A stretch of 64,000 nucleotides of DNA from Bradyrhizobium sp. 164 (GCF_023073715.1 NZ_JADPKA010000073.1:1-64000); one strand, 5' to 3'. Positions 8,526 to 18,670 are shown, counted from the stretch's first letter. Notes: generated by a model not told the origin, from the sequence alone. Numbers and translations are program-made.

Positions 8526-9641
8526 ATGAAGATTGCGCAGATTGCCCCGCTGTTCGAGAGCGTCCCGCCCCGGCTTTATGGGGGAACGGAGCGGGTGGTT
8601 TCGTGGCTGACCGAGGAGCTGGTGCGACAGGGTCACCAAGTGACGCTGTTCGCCAGCCAGGACTCCATTACCTCGGCCGAGCTCGTTCCCTGCACCACTC
8701 GTGCGCTGCGCCTCGATCACGACGTGCAAGATGCTATTCCCCATCCGATGGTCATGCTCGACAAGGTGCGCGAGCGCGCGGATGAGTTCGACATCCTGCA
8801 CTTCCACACCGACTATCTGCATTTTCCGCTGTTCCGGTCCGAGCGCGGCCGGACGCTGACAACGTTGCACGGCCGGCAGGATCTGCTGGACCATATGCCG
8901 TTCTACCGCCGATTTTCCGACATGCCGCTGGTTTCGATTTCGAACGCGCAACGGGCGCCGCTCTCAGGCGCGAACTTCGTGGCGACGGTGTACCACGGCC
9001 TTCCGCTCGATCTGCACACCCCAAGCTTCAGCCCGACAGGCGGCTATCTAGCGTTTCTCGGCCGCATCTCACCGGAGAAACGTCCCGACCGCGCCATTGC
9101 AATTGCGCGGGCGGCGGGGCTTCCGCTCAAGATAGCTGCCAAGGTCGACAAGGCCGATGAAGCCTATTTTCGCGGTGTTATCGCGCCGATGCTGAACGAG
9201 CCGGGAATCGAGTTCATCGGCGAGATCAATGAGAGCGCCAAAAGCGAATTTCTCGGCAATGCGGCAGCGCTGCTCTTCCCGATCGACTGGCCGGAGCCTT
9301 TCGGCCTGGTCATGATCGAAGCCATGGCCTGCGCCACGCCGGTGCTCGCCTTCCGTTGCGGATCGGTCCCGGAAATCGTCGACGACGGACTAACCGGCCG
9401 TATCGTGTCCGACGTCGATGAGGCGGCGCGGGCCATTCCCGGATTGCTGGCGCTCGACCGCAAAGCCATCCGCGCCCGGTTCGAGGGACGTTTCTCGTCC
9501 GCGCGCATGGCGACGGAGTATACCCGGATCTACCAGAGGATGCTTCGCAGCCTTACCGCCAGCTCCGGCTATCGGCACTCGCTGCGCGTCCGGCCGACCT
9601 CCACGGACACCGCTCCGGGAGCGCCGCCCACGGCCGCGTAA
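8526..9641 (+). CDS. Glycosyltransferase family 4
   Basis: GT-B glycosyltransferase of 371 residues, predicted to transfer a sugar from an NDP donor. The N-terminal domain begins MKIAQIAPLFESVPPRLYGG (the GGxE-type acceptor loop reads YGGTERVV). The C-terminal domain has FLGRISPEKRPD and the donor-binding signature PEPFGLVMIEAMACATPVLA. The ATG at 8526 follows a GGAGGGAAGAAG ribosome binding site 17 bases after the sigma-factor fragment. It lies between heat-shock genes, which might mean stress-linked glycan or osmolyte synthesis, but the acceptor is unknown. Confidence 0.85.
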   Translation: MKIAQIAPLFESVPPRLYGGTERVVSWLTEELVRQGHQVTLFASQDSITSAELVPCTTRALRLDHDVQDAIPHPMVMLDKVRERADEFDILHFHTDYLHFPLFRSERGRTLTTLHGRQDLLDHMPFYRRFSDMPLVSISNAQRAPLSGANFVATVYHGLPLDLHTPSFSPTGGYLAFLGRISPEKRPDRAIAIARAAGLPLKIAAKVDKADEAYFRGVIAPMLNEPGIEFIGEINESAKSEFLGNAAALLFPIDWPEPFGLVMIEAMACATPVLAFRCGSVPEIVDDGLTGRIVSDVDEAARAIPGLLALDRKAIRARFEGRFSSARMATEYTRIYQRMLRSLTASSGYRHSLRVRPTSTDTAPGAPPTAA

Positions 9642-9771
9642 AAAGATATTTGAAGGGACGGACCTGCGGCACTGCGGAAAGCCGGCAAGGGCGCCGCTCC
9701 GTCCCGCCGTGTCACGACACGTCGTCGCGGAAACTTCTGCCGGCGGTGTCGAAAAATTTTTCATAGCCCCT

Positions 9772-9799
9772 CTTGACCTCATCTTTGCCGCGCCTAGGT
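9772..9799 (+). promoter_or_regulatory. RpoH-type promoter candidate for groESL
   Basis: CTTG, 17 bases, then CCTAGGT. This is close to the alphaproteobacterial RpoH consensus CTTG-N17-CYTATNT with a single important deviation. It lies about 70 bases upstream of groES. No CIRCE inverted repeat (TTAGCACTC type) is present in the 227-base gap, so HrcA control is not indicated. Confidence 0.45.
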
Positions 9800-9868
9800 C
9801 GATTTTGCCGGACGGCCGGTTGCGGCCCCGATTTTTATGACATCGCTGAATTGTAGGGGAGGATGTGC

Positions 9869-10183
9869 ATGCATTTCCGTCCATTGCATGATCGCGTGCT
9901 GGTGCGACGCATCGATGCCGAGGAGAGGACTGCCGGCGGCATCATCATTCCGGACACGGCGAAGGAAAAGCCGCAGGAAGGCGAGGTGATCGCCGCCGGG
10001 CCGGGTGGCCGCAACGAACAGGGCCAGCTGGTGCCGCTCGACGTGAAGGTCGGCGACCGGGTGCTGTTCGGCAAATGGTCCGGCACGGAGGTGAAGATCG
10101 ACGGCAAAGAGCTTCTCATCATGAAGGAGAGCGATCTGCTGGGCGTGGTCGAGAAGGCCGCCGCGACGAAGAAGGCCGCGTGA
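9869..10183 (+). CDS. groES: Co-chaperonin GroES
   Basis: Seven-subunit lid of the GroEL folding chamber, 104 residues. MHFRPLHDRVLVRRI opens the beta-barrel, the mobile loop reads EERTAGGIIIPDTAKEKP, and EGEVIAAGPG follows. The ATG at 9869 is chosen because AGGGGAGG lies six bases upstream; an ATG at 9863 directly abuts it. The gene is 38 bases ahead of groEL and the two form the classic operon. A lysine/alanine-rich C-terminal extension (EKAAATKKAA) makes it slightly longer than E. coli GroES. Confidence 0.97.
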   Translation: MHFRPLHDRVLVRRIDAEERTAGGIIIPDTAKEKPQEGEVIAAGPGGRNEQGQLVPLDVKVGDRVLFGKWSGTEVKIDGKELLIMKESDLLGVVEKAAATKKAA

Positions 10184-10221
10184 AGCGCTGACACTCATTG
10201 AACGGCAAAGGAGAGAACGTC

Positions 10222-11841
<1,620 letters not shown>

Positions 11842-11905
11842 CTTAGCAGTAACGGACCCACGTCTCGATCAGGAAAGGAGACATCGACGTACGAGGAGCG
11901 GTCAG

Positions 11906-12028
11906 ATGAGCAGAGATCGTCAGCAAAGGCTGCGTAGAAACGGAGCGGCGGCCGTGCACTGGCTGATGTTCACCCTCAGCTGCGCCACGATCGCCTGGAT
12001 CAGTCTTTTTCGAACGATAGGAGGATGA
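11906..12028 (+). CDS. Tiny single-helix membrane protein
   Basis: Encodes 40 residues: a basic N-terminus (MSRDRQQRLRRNGAAAVHW) and one hydrophobic helix (LMFTLSCATIAWISLF). GAGGAG lies about eight bases before the ATG. It begins 64 bases after groEL in the same direction and could be on the same transcript. No family is recognised. Reality is supported by the ribosome binding site and sensible membrane topology only. Confidence 0.45.
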   Translation: MSRDRQQRLRRNGAAAVHWLMFTLSCATIAWISLFRTIGG

Positions 12029-12029
12029 C

Positions 12030-12083
12030 ATGGTCAGCGATCACATCATTATATCTCCGCTCGGGCGGAGAAACCCCGGGTAG
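12030..12083 (+). CDS. Very short leader-like ORF coupled to the next gene
   Basis: Encodes 17 residues (MVSDHIIISPLGRRNPG). It has a strong AGGAGG five bases before its ATG and starts one base after the previous stop. Its TAG stop overlaps the GTG start of the next gene (TAGTG). The arrangement suggests a translational coupling peptide rather than a functional protein. Confidence 0.3.
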   Translation: MVSDHIIISPLGRRNPG

Positions 12084-12373
12084 TGCTCGCGCAACCCCTA
12101 GCCCGCCGGATACTCGCGGCGTCGATCGCTGCGATCCTCCTGCTGCCGTCGCTGGCGGCTTGGGGAATGGATCGTATGCCGGGCAAACCCGTTCCAGCCG
12201 ACGCGTTCGAAAAGAAGATCGCGCTCCCACCGATTCCTCATCTTGAGTCGATGCCATGGATGAAGTGGAACGCTGGCGTGAATACCAAGGTCGATAGCTT
12301 GATGCCGGCGGATACGCCTTCATCCTTCATGCTGGCGCCGCGCGAGCGCCCGGCGCCATCGTTCGGCTCTTGA
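12083..12373 (+). CDS. Small exported protein of unknown function
   Basis: Encodes 96 residues with a clear signal peptide: basic start, hydrophobic core AASIAAILLLPSLAA, then a probable cleavage before WGMD. The mature part is proline-rich (KIALPPIPHLESMPWMKW) and ends with SFMLAPRERPAPSFGS. The start is a GTG overlapping the previous stop codon, with no good ribosome binding site of its own. I do not recognise the family. It may be on the groESL transcript. Confidence 0.45.
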   Translation: MLAQPLARRILAASIAAILLLPSLAAWGMDRMPGKPVPADAFEKKIALPPIPHLESMPWMKWNAGVNTKVDSLMPADTPSSFMLAPRERPAPSFGS

Positions 12374-12599
12374 ACCCGAACATCCCCGGCGTCGGTGAAC
12401 TCCGCGCCTGAGTTTGCTTGCAGCCTCGATGCTAAGATCACTGGCTGCAGCGGCCCTGAAATTCCCCCTGCGGGACGGGAGCCTCGTGCTTGCCTTCCCC
12501 CCGAGAATCCTCGGGGTATTGTCGCCTTATCCTCGAAGCCGGCCTTCTCGGGCTCGATTGGCTCATGCCGAGCGCAGAGGACGCGGCAGGCGTTGTTCA

Positions 12600-12965
12600 C
12601 TAAGGCATTGAACCCTTGCCTCGCTTGGCGTGATGTTCCTGAAATGCTGTTCTGAGTTCCGCTAGTTCGTCGTTTGTTGCACCAAGCTCCGCTTCCGCAC
12701 GACTTGCCAGCAAATCCAGGTAAACGATCGGCCGATCGAACTGGCTCGCCGTGAAGTCGTACCTCACGCCTTCGATCCGGTTGTAAAAATGGTCCGCGGC
12801 AGGCAGCGGTGTCTTCAGCAACTGGCCGCCGAACAGTTCATGAATGAGCAGCGCAGTGACATTGCATTGCCCGGCCGCCGGATTGTCCGCGCTCCATTGG
12901 CTGGCCGTCGACGACGACCATGCTTTTCGCAGTGCGTCTTGAATTTCATCGGGATCAAAGCTCAT
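12600..12965 (-). CDS. YunG-family protein
   Basis: Encodes 121 soluble residues resembling the small YunG family: AWSSSTASQW, DNPAAGQCNVTALL, ELFGGQLLKTPL and HFYNRIEGVRYDFTASQF occur in the expected order. The conserved Gln-Cys pair suggests a papain-like fold, but no activity is established. It stands alone, with its stop facing the end of the groEL unit. The start ATG at 12965 is the only reasonable one. Confidence 0.75.
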   Translation of the reverse strand: MSFDPDEIQDALRKAWSSSTASQWSADNPAAGQCNVTALLIHELFGGQLLKTPLPAADHFYNRIEGVRYDFTASQFDRPIVYLDLLASRAEAELGATNDELAELRTAFQEHHAKRGKGSMP

Positions 12966-13029
12966 GGGTCATTTCCGCAGATCGGCGCGACCCCAAATTT
13001 CGGATTATACGATTGTCGCTTTTTGCCAC

Positions 13030-13050
13030 TGTTTTGCCCGACGAGTCAAA
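13030..13050 (-). repeat. Dispersed intergenic repeat A, copy 1
   Basis: A 21-base sequence containing CGTCGGGCAAAACA on the minus strand. It matches 24796-24816 (plus strand) with one mismatch. It lies in the 384-base gap 12966-13349, which has no gene. Confidence 0.6.
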
Positions 13051-13236
13051 CGGGCTCCGTAATCCACAGAATCGGAACAGCGAAGCCGGATCCGTCGCTC
13101 GGCGTCCCTAACGCTAGTTTCGCTCCCAAAATCGCGGCGCGGACCCAGCTGCCCGCCGATCGTCTCATCCCGCTAATTAGCTCGACATATCAGCGTATTG
13201 GCAGCACCGACAGGCAATCCCGCTATCACCCCTCGT

Positions 13237-13261
13237 CTACTGTGCATGGGGTTGTTTTCGC
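13237..13261 (-). repeat. Dispersed intergenic repeat B, copy 1
   Basis: A 25-base sequence containing TGTGCATGGGGTTGTTTTC on the plus strand. It is identical to the reverse complement of 24729-24753. Copies A and B appear in the same relative order at both loci but with different spacing (about 190 bases here, about 40 at 24.7 kb). Confidence 0.65.
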
Positions 13262-13299
13262 TGTTTTTGTTTGGACGTGCTTCGGAACGCCGCAACGAC

Positions 13300-13329
13300 A
13301 ACGCCCCGGAGCCTTCGCTCCGAGGCGTT
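13300..13329 (-). terminator. Hairpin terminator after the first TakP-like gene
   Basis: AACGCC and CGGAGC pair with GCTCCG and GGCGTT around a CTTC loop, with one C-A mismatch. It lies 20 bases past the stop of the binding-protein gene. No long T-run follows on the minus strand. Confidence 0.55.
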
Positions 13330-13349
13330 GCAGGCAACACGCAGCGTGA

Positions 13350-14438
13350 TCAGCTCTGGGAGCGCCGGGCCATGAAGATGTCGTAGCCGACCTCGGCGAC
13401 CTGGAACCAGGCGTAGCCGTCGCTTGTGAACTTGGCGAGGGAATCGTGGACCTTCTTGAAGTTGGCGTTGGTCGCGCCGACCTCGGCGTGCAGCTCCTTG
13501 GCCGCCTTGTAGCAGGCATCCATGATCGACGGCGAGAAGGCGTGCAGCTTGGTGCCGCCTGCGAGCAGCTTCTTCAGCGCCAGCGGATTGGCGTTGTCGT
13601 AGCGCGCCATCATGTAATTGTTGGCGTAGTGGCCGGCCTGCTCCAACACGCTCTGGTAATATTTCGGCAGCGCGTTCCACTTGTCGAGGTTGACGAAGGC
13701 CAGCAGCATCGGCCCGCCTTCCCACCAACCGGGATAGTAGTAGTGCGGCGCGATCTTGTAGAAGCCGAGCTTCTCGTCGTCATAGGGACCGACCCATTCG
13801 GCGGCGTCGATGGTGCCCTTCTCCAGCGCCGGATAGATGTCGCCGCCGGCGAGTTGCTGCGGCACGACGCCGAGCTTCTGGAGCACACGGCCGGCGAAGC
13901 CGCCAACGCGGAATTTCATGCCCTTGAGATCGTCGGGCGTGTTGACCTCTTTCCTGAACCAGCCGCCCATCTGGCAGCCGGTGTTGCCCGCGAGCAGCGA
14001 GACGACGTTGTAGCCCTTGTAGAACTCGTTGAGCACGTCGCGCCCGCCGCCCAGCATGTACCAGGCCTGGTTGATGCGCATGTTGGGACCGAACGGCACG
14101 GCTGAGCCGAAGGTGAAGGTCGGGTCCTTGCCGAAATAGTAGTAGGACGCGGTGTGGCCGATCTCGCAGGTGCCATTCTGCACGGCATCGAGCACCTGGA
14201 GACCCGGCACGATCTCGCCGGCGGCGAAGATCTGGATCTGGAATTTGTTGTCGGTCGCTTCAGCGACCATCTTGCACATCATCTCGGCGCCGCCAAACAG
14301 CGTGTCGAGCGATTTCGGCCAGCTCGTCGGCATGCGCCATTTGATTTCCGGCATGGACTGCGCGATCGCAGGCGCGGCGAGCGTGGCGGCACCGGCCGCA
14401 CCAAGTCCCGTGACCTTGATGAAGTCTCTTCTCTTCAT
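13350..14438 (-). CDS. TRAP transporter solute-binding protein, TakP-like (copy 1)
   Basis: Periplasmic DctP-type binding protein of 362 residues. The twin-arginine signal peptide reads KRRDFIKVTG and ends at APAIAQ. TakP-family segments are clear: WPKSLDTLFGGAE, ASYYYFGKDPTF, MGGWFRKEVNT, KFRVGGFAGRVLQKLG, GGDIYPALEKGTIDAAEWVG and YDDEKLGFYKIAPHYYYPG. TakP of Rhodobacter binds alpha-keto acids, so that is the likely ligand class. It is transcribed alone, downstream of a close paralogue. The matching permeases are probably dctQM at 2.9-5.1 kb. Confidence 0.92.
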   Translation of the reverse strand: MKRRDFIKVTGLGAAGAATLAAPAIAQSMPEIKWRMPTSWPKSLDTLFGGAEMMCKMVAEATDNKFQIQIFAAGEIVPGLQVLDAVQNGTCEIGHTASYYYFGKDPTFTFGSAVPFGPNMRINQAWYMLGGGRDVLNEFYKGYNVVSLLAGNTGCQMGGWFRKEVNTPDDLKGMKFRVGGFAGRVLQKLGVVPQQLAGGDIYPALEKGTIDAAEWVGPYDDEKLGFYKIAPHYYYPGWWEGGPMLLAFVNLDKWNALPKYYQSVLEQAGHYANNYMMARYDNANPLALKKLLAGGTKLHAFSPSIMDACYKAAKELHAEVGATNANFKKVHDSLAKFTSDGYAWFQVAEVGYDIFMARRSQS

Positions 14439-14539
14439 GATTTCCTACCCTGATGGATCTGATTGTGGGCCTTCTTGTCGAGGCTTGGGGACAGCATGGA
14501 ACATCGCCGGGCCGAATGCCATCCCGATCGCACTGCGGC

Positions 14540-14574
14540 AAAGAAAAAGCCCGGCCTCGCGAGCGAGGCCGGGC
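14540..14574 (-). terminator. Strong intrinsic terminator between the two TakP-like genes
   Basis: A perfect GC-rich stem (GCCCGGCCTCGC against GCGAGGCCGGGC) is followed on the minus strand by TTTTTCTTT. It lies 27 bases past the stop of the upstream TakP-like gene, so the two binding-protein genes are separate transcription units. Confidence 0.85.
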
Positions 14575-14601
14575 GATCCGTCTTACGACTTAAGCCGTAG
14601 A

Positions 14602-15696
14602 TCAGCCGCGGGTGCGGGAGCGGATCATGAAGCTGTCGTAGGTATATTCGGCGACCTGCCACCACAGATATTCGTCGGAGCGATAGGCCTGCATGGCGTC
14701 GATCGACTTCTTGAAGTCGGGGTTCTTGGCCGAGACTTCCGCCCAAAGCTCGTTGGTCGCCTTGAGGCAGGCTTCCAGCACCTCGTTGGTGAAGGGACGA
14801 AGCTGGGTGCCGCCGGCGACGAGACGCTTCAGCGCCGCCGGGTTCTGCATGTCGTAACGCGCGGCCATCCAGGTGTTGGCGTTGGCCGTCGCGTTGGTGA
14901 GGATCGCCTGATAGTTTTTCGGCAGCGCATTCCACTTTTCCAGATTGGCGAAGGCGTGGACGGTCGGACCGCCTTCCCAGAAGCCTGGATAATAGTAGTA
15001 CTTGGCGACCTTGGCGAAGCCGAGCTTCTCGTCATCGTAGGGACCGACCCACTCGGCCGCGTCGATGGTGCCCTTCTCCAATGCCGGGTAGATGTCGCCG
15101 CCAGCGAGCTGCTGCGGCACCACGCCCACCTTCTGGAGCACCTGCCCGGCAATGCCGCCGATGCGCATCTTCAGGCCGGAGAGGTCGGCAACGGTCTTGA
15201 TCTCCTTGCGGAACCAGCCGCCCATCTGGGTGCCGGTGTTGCCGCAGGGGAAGCCGACCACGTTCGACTTCTTGAAGAACTCGTTGGCGAGTTCGTTGCC
15301 GCCGCCCTGATAGAGCCACGAATTCTGCTGGCGCGCATTGAGGCCGAACGGCACCGAGGCGAAAATCGCGAAGGTCGGATCCTTGCCGACATAGTAGTAG
15401 GACACCGTATGGCACATCTCCACCGTGCCGCTGGAGGTCGCATCGAGCGCCTGCAGGCCGGGGACGAGTTCGCCGGCCGCAAACACCTGGATCTGGAATT
15501 TGTTGTCGGTCATCTCGGCGACATACTTGGCCACCTGCTCGGCGCCGCCATAGATGGTGTCGAGCGACTTCGGGAAGCTCGAAGTCAGGCGCCACTTCAC
15601 CTCAGGCGAGGATTGCGCGATCGCCGGCGAGGCCACCGCGGTTGCCGCCGCGCCCGCTGCCGACACTTTAAGAAATTCACGACGCTTCATCTTCAT
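14602..15696 (-). CDS. TRAP transporter solute-binding protein, TakP-like (copy 2)
   Basis: DctP-type binding protein of 364 residues, closely similar to the next gene. It has a twin-arginine signal (KRREFLKVSA ... ASPAIAQ) and the same family blocks: FPKSLDTIYGGAEQ, VSYYYVGKDPTF, MGGWFRKEIKT, KMRIGGIAGQVLQK and GGDIYPALEKGTIDAAEWVG. AAGGAG lies four bases before the ATG at 15696; a second ATG at 15690 is possible. The pair probably arose by tandem duplication and may differ in ligand preference. No permease gene is next to either copy. Confidence 0.92.
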   Translation of the reverse strand: MKMKRREFLKVSAAGAAATAVASPAIAQSSPEVKWRLTSSFPKSLDTIYGGAEQVAKYVAEMTDNKFQIQVFAAGELVPGLQALDATSSGTVEMCHTVSYYYVGKDPTFAIFASVPFGLNARQQNSWLYQGGGNELANEFFKKSNVVGFPCGNTGTQMGGWFRKEIKTVADLSGLKMRIGGIAGQVLQKVGVVPQQLAGGDIYPALEKGTIDAAEWVGPYDDEKLGFAKVAKYYYYPGFWEGGPTVHAFANLEKWNALPKNYQAILTNATANANTWMAARYDMQNPAALKRLVAGGTQLRPFTNEVLEACLKATNELWAEVSAKNPDFKKSIDAMQAYRSDEYLWWQVAEYTYDSFMIRSRTRG

Positions 15697-15893
15697 CTCT
15701 CTCCTTGCTGGGGCGTTTCCCCTCAACTTCTCTTTTGCCGCCGCTCATTCCGGCGACGCGTGAAGGCCGCGTCGAACCGAAGGGGCTTGACTGCCGTGGG
15801 CGTTTAACACGGAAGCCCCGCTTGCGGAACGCGACAATGGCATGACGGGACTCTACGAAAGTCGCATGTCCCAGGAGCTTGCCGACGACCGGT

Positions 15894-17030
15894 TCAGGCC
15901 GCGGCGATGACACCCTTGAGCTGGTCCCGGACCTGGCCTGCAATGGCGCGGTAGATCGCCGCATGAGGTCCGTCCGGCTCGCTGTCGACGACAGGATTGC
16001 CGGCATCCGAGGTGGCGCGAATCGCCATGTGCAAGGGGATCTCGCCCAGGAACGGTACTCCGAGCTTCTCCGCCTCGTGCCGCGCCCCGCCATGGCCGAA
16101 TATGTCCGACTTGGTGCCGCAATGCGGGCACTGGAAGTAGCTCATGTTCTCGACGATGCCGAGCACGGGCACGTTGACCTTCTTGAACATGGCAAGCCCC
16201 CGCCGTGCATCGATCAGAGACAGGTCCTGCGGGGTCGAGACGATCACGGCGCCCTTAAGCGGCACGTTCTGAGCCAGCGTGAGCTGGGCATCGCCGGTGC
16301 CAGGCGGCATGTCGACCACCAGCACGTCGAGCTTGCCCCATTCGACGTCGCGCAGCATCTGCGTCACCGCCGACATCACCATGGGGCCGCGCCAGATCAT
16401 CGCGGTCTCCTCCTCCACCAAAAAGCCGATCGACATGATGGCGAGGCCGAAGCGCCGGAGCGGAATCATCTTGCGCTCGTCGTTCAGCTCCGGCTTGTCG
16501 CGCAGGCCGGTCAGCCGCGGCACCGAGGGGCCGTAGATGTCGGCGTCGAGCAGCCCGACCTTGAGGCCGAGGTCGCGCAGGCCGAGCGCCAGATTGAGCG
16601 CGGTGGTCGATTTTCCCACCCCGCCCTTGCCGGAGGCCACCGCGATCACGGCGGCAACGCCCGGGATCTCAGACTGCCGCGCCATCGGCGATTGGCCGGC
16701 CTGCGGCGGCTTATGGGCGTGGGCCGGCTGCACGCCGGGCGTGCCGCGGCTCGGCTGCGGTGGTGGCGGCGGCGCGGAGCCCGGCTTGCGCTCCGCGGTC
16801 AGCGCCACCATCACGGTGGTGACGCCGGGAATGGCGCGCACAGCGGCTTCCGCTTCGGCCCGGATGGACTCCCAGGCGCGCGCCTCGGCGGCATCGACAT
16901 TGATCGAGAAGAACACCTTGCCGTCCGAGGCGCTGATTGCGCTCAGCACATTGGCGTTGGTGAGCGCGACCCCGCGCGGCGACTTGATCCGGCCAAGGCT
17001 GTCGAGAACCTGTTGCTGCGTCACGCTCAA
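15894..17030 (-). CDS. apbC: Mrp/ApbC-family P-loop iron-sulfur carrier
   Basis: Cytoplasmic ATPase of 378 residues that carries or inserts Fe-S clusters. An N-terminal MIP18/DUF59 domain (about 1-80) is joined by a Pro/Ala-rich linker (about 86-118) to the Mrp domain with the deviant Walker A GKGGVGKST (134-142) and MPPGTGDAQLTL. The cluster-binding pair is in YFQCPHCG. The chosen start is a TTG at 17030 with AGGAG eight bases upstream, giving the usual MSVTQQQVLDSL beginning; an ATG at 17078 is upstream in frame. It is a single gene convergent with nothing. Confidence 0.9.
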   Translation of the reverse strand: MSVTQQQVLDSLGRIKSPRGVALTNANVLSAISASDGKVFFSINVDAAEARAWESIRAEAEAAVRAIPGVTTVMVALTAERKPGSAPPPPPQPSRGTPGVQPAHAHKPPQAGQSPMARQSEIPGVAAVIAVASGKGGVGKSTTALNLALGLRDLGLKVGLLDADIYGPSVPRLTGLRDKPELNDERKMIPLRRFGLAIMSIGFLVEEETAMIWRGPMVMSAVTQMLRDVEWGKLDVLVVDMPPGTGDAQLTLAQNVPLKGAVIVSTPQDLSLIDARRGLAMFKKVNVPVLGIVENMSYFQCPHCGTKSDIFGHGGARHEAEKLGVPFLGEIPLHMAIRATSDAGNPVVDSEPDGPHAAIYRAIAGQVRDQLKGVIAAA

Positions 17031-17082
17031 AGCGCATCTCCTGATTTCAAGATGCCCCATTAGAGCGGAAACGCCCAAAAGG

Positions 17083-17532
17083 CTACTGCCTGCCGATATC
17101 GTCAGCCATCTCCGCGGGCGCGGCTCCCTGCTCCCGGGCCGCCTCGTAGTTCAGCTCGATCATGACCCCGTTGGGATCGTGGACGAAGATCTGCCAGAGG
17201 TCGCCGCCGGGCACCTGGCGGGACTCGAACTTCATCCCCTTGGATGCGAGCCGCTGCTTCATAGCGTCGAAGCCGCGGCTGACGAAGGCGACATGGTGGA
17301 CAACGCCGGAATCCGGCTTTTGTGGCTCGGCGGTCGGAGAAATATCGACGAGGTGCACCACCGGCTTGCCCTCGCTGTACATCCAGGCGCCCGGAAAGGC
17401 GAAATTCGGCCGGGCACCATTTTCCAGGCCCAGCACGTCTTCGTAGAAGCGGACCGTCTCGGCCAGTTTCCGGGTTCGGATGTTGAAATGATCGAGCACG
17501 CCCACGCTCACGCCGCCCAAACCCATGTCCAT
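17083..17532 (-). CDS. VOC-family (glyoxalase/dioxygenase-fold) protein
   Basis: Encodes 149 residues with paired beta-alpha-beta-beta-beta modules. LDHFNIRTRKLAETVRFYED opens the first, and VHHVAFVSRGFDAMKQRL and WQIFVHDPNGVMIELNYE mark the second. H13-type and C-terminal glutamate metal ligands appear to be present (HFNI, MIELN). The ATG at 17532 has GGGAG eight bases upstream; upstream ATGs at 17571 and 17592 are possible. The substrate is unknown. Confidence 0.8.
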   Translation of the reverse strand: MDMGLGGVSVGVLDHFNIRTRKLAETVRFYEDVLGLENGARPNFAFPGAWMYSEGKPVVHLVDISPTAEPQKPDSGVVHHVAFVSRGFDAMKQRLASKGMKFESRQVPGGDLWQIFVHDPNGVMIELNYEAAREQGAAPAEMADDIGRQ

Positions 17533-17716
17533 GCCTTCGCTCCCTTTTTTGAAGTCCTTGAGGTCCGCCATCCTAGCACAGGGGACCGCCAAACGAAGCC
17601 GTTGCCCTCAGGCCTCAAGGGTTTATGGTGCGCCCCAATCCGCCCTCACGGCGGAACCAGGCTCCTGCTCGCCCGGCAAGAACCGTAAAACCCAAACTAC
17701 GGACAAGGTCTCATAC

Positions 17717-18589
17717 ATGGCAAAAGTCGCTTTCCTCGGTCTTGGCGTCATGGGCTTCCCCATGGCCGGACACCTCGTGAAAAAAGGGGGCCATGAGGTC
17801 ACCGTCTATAACCGCACCGCGGCCAAGGCGAAGGAGTGGGCGGACAAGTTCGGCGGCAAGACCGCAGCGAGTCCGAAGGCCGCCGCTGAAGGCCAGGATT
17901 TCGTGATGTGCTGCGTCGGCAACGACAACGATCTGCGCGCGGTCACAACCGGCCCCGACGGCGCGTTTGCCGGCATCAAGAAGGGTGCGACCTTCGTCGA
18001 CCACACCACCGCCTCGGCGGAAGTCGCGCGCGAACTCGATGCGGCCGCGACCAAGGCCGGTTTCAGGTTCATCGATGCACCGGTCTCCGGCGGCCAGGCG
18101 GGCGCCGAGAATGGCGTGCTGACGGTGATGTGCGGCGGCGCTCAGGACGCCTATGCCGGCGCCGAGCCGATCATCACGGGGGCCTATGCGCGGATGTGCA
18201 AACTGCTCGGGCCCGCCGGTTCCGGCCAACTGACGAAGATGGTCAACCAGATCTGCATCGCCGGCCTCGTGCAGGGTCTCTCCGAGGGTATCCACTTCGC
18301 CAAGAAGAGTGGCCTCGACGTCGCCGCAGTGATCGAGACCATCTCGAAAGGGGCCGCGCAGTCCTGGCAGATGGAAAATCGCTACAAGACCATGAACGAG
18401 GGCAAGTACGATTTCGGGTTCGCGGTGGAATGGATGCGCAAGGACCTCTCGATCTCGCTGGCTGAAGCTCGCCGCAACGGCGCCAACCTGCCTGTCACGG
18501 CGCTGGTCGACCAATTCTACTCCGAGGTGGAGAAAATGGGCGGCAAGCGCTGGGACACGTCGAGCCTGCTCGCGCGTCTGCAACGCTGA
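17717..18589 (+). CDS. 3-hydroxyisobutyrate dehydrogenase-family oxidoreductase
   Basis: NAD(P)-dependent beta-hydroxyacid dehydrogenase of 290 residues. The Rossmann motif is FLGLGVMGFPMAGHLVKKG. The substrate-binding signature DAPVSGGQAGAENG and the catalytic lysine in GSGQLTKMVNQ are intact. The family oxidises 3-hydroxyisobutyrate, tartronate semialdehyde and related acids, and the exact substrate is open. It is divergent from the VOC gene with about 180 bases between. Confidence 0.88.
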   Translation: MAKVAFLGLGVMGFPMAGHLVKKGGHEVTVYNRTAAKAKEWADKFGGKTAASPKAAAEGQDFVMCCVGNDNDLRAVTTGPDGAFAGIKKGATFVDHTTASAEVARELDAAATKAGFRFIDAPVSGGQAGAENGVLTVMCGGAQDAYAGAEPIITGAYARMCKLLGPAGSGQLTKMVNQICIAGLVQGLSEGIHFAKKSGLDVAAVIETISKGAAQSWQMENRYKTMNEGKYDFGFAVEWMRKDLSISLAEARRNGANLPVTALVDQFYSEVEKMGGKRWDTSSLLARLQR

Positions 18590-18632
18590 GGATCATCTTG
18601 ACGGCTTGCTGCCGGGCGGCACTGCGACCGTC

Positions 18633-18670
18633 CCAGACCTCGACGCCGCCGGCACTGCGACGAGGTCTGG
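18633..18670 (+). promoter_or_regulatory. Hairpin in the nhaD leader
   Basis: CCAGACCTCG and CGAGGTCTGG form a perfect ten-base-pair stem around an 18-base loop. It ends 42 bases before the nhaD start and 44 bases after the previous stop. It could be a terminator for the dehydrogenase gene (no T-run follows) or a leader structure for nhaD. Confidence 0.4.

Noticed and set aside
9642..9868. CIRCE operator before groES
   Set aside because: No TTAGCACTC-N9-GAGTGCTAA type inverted repeat is present.
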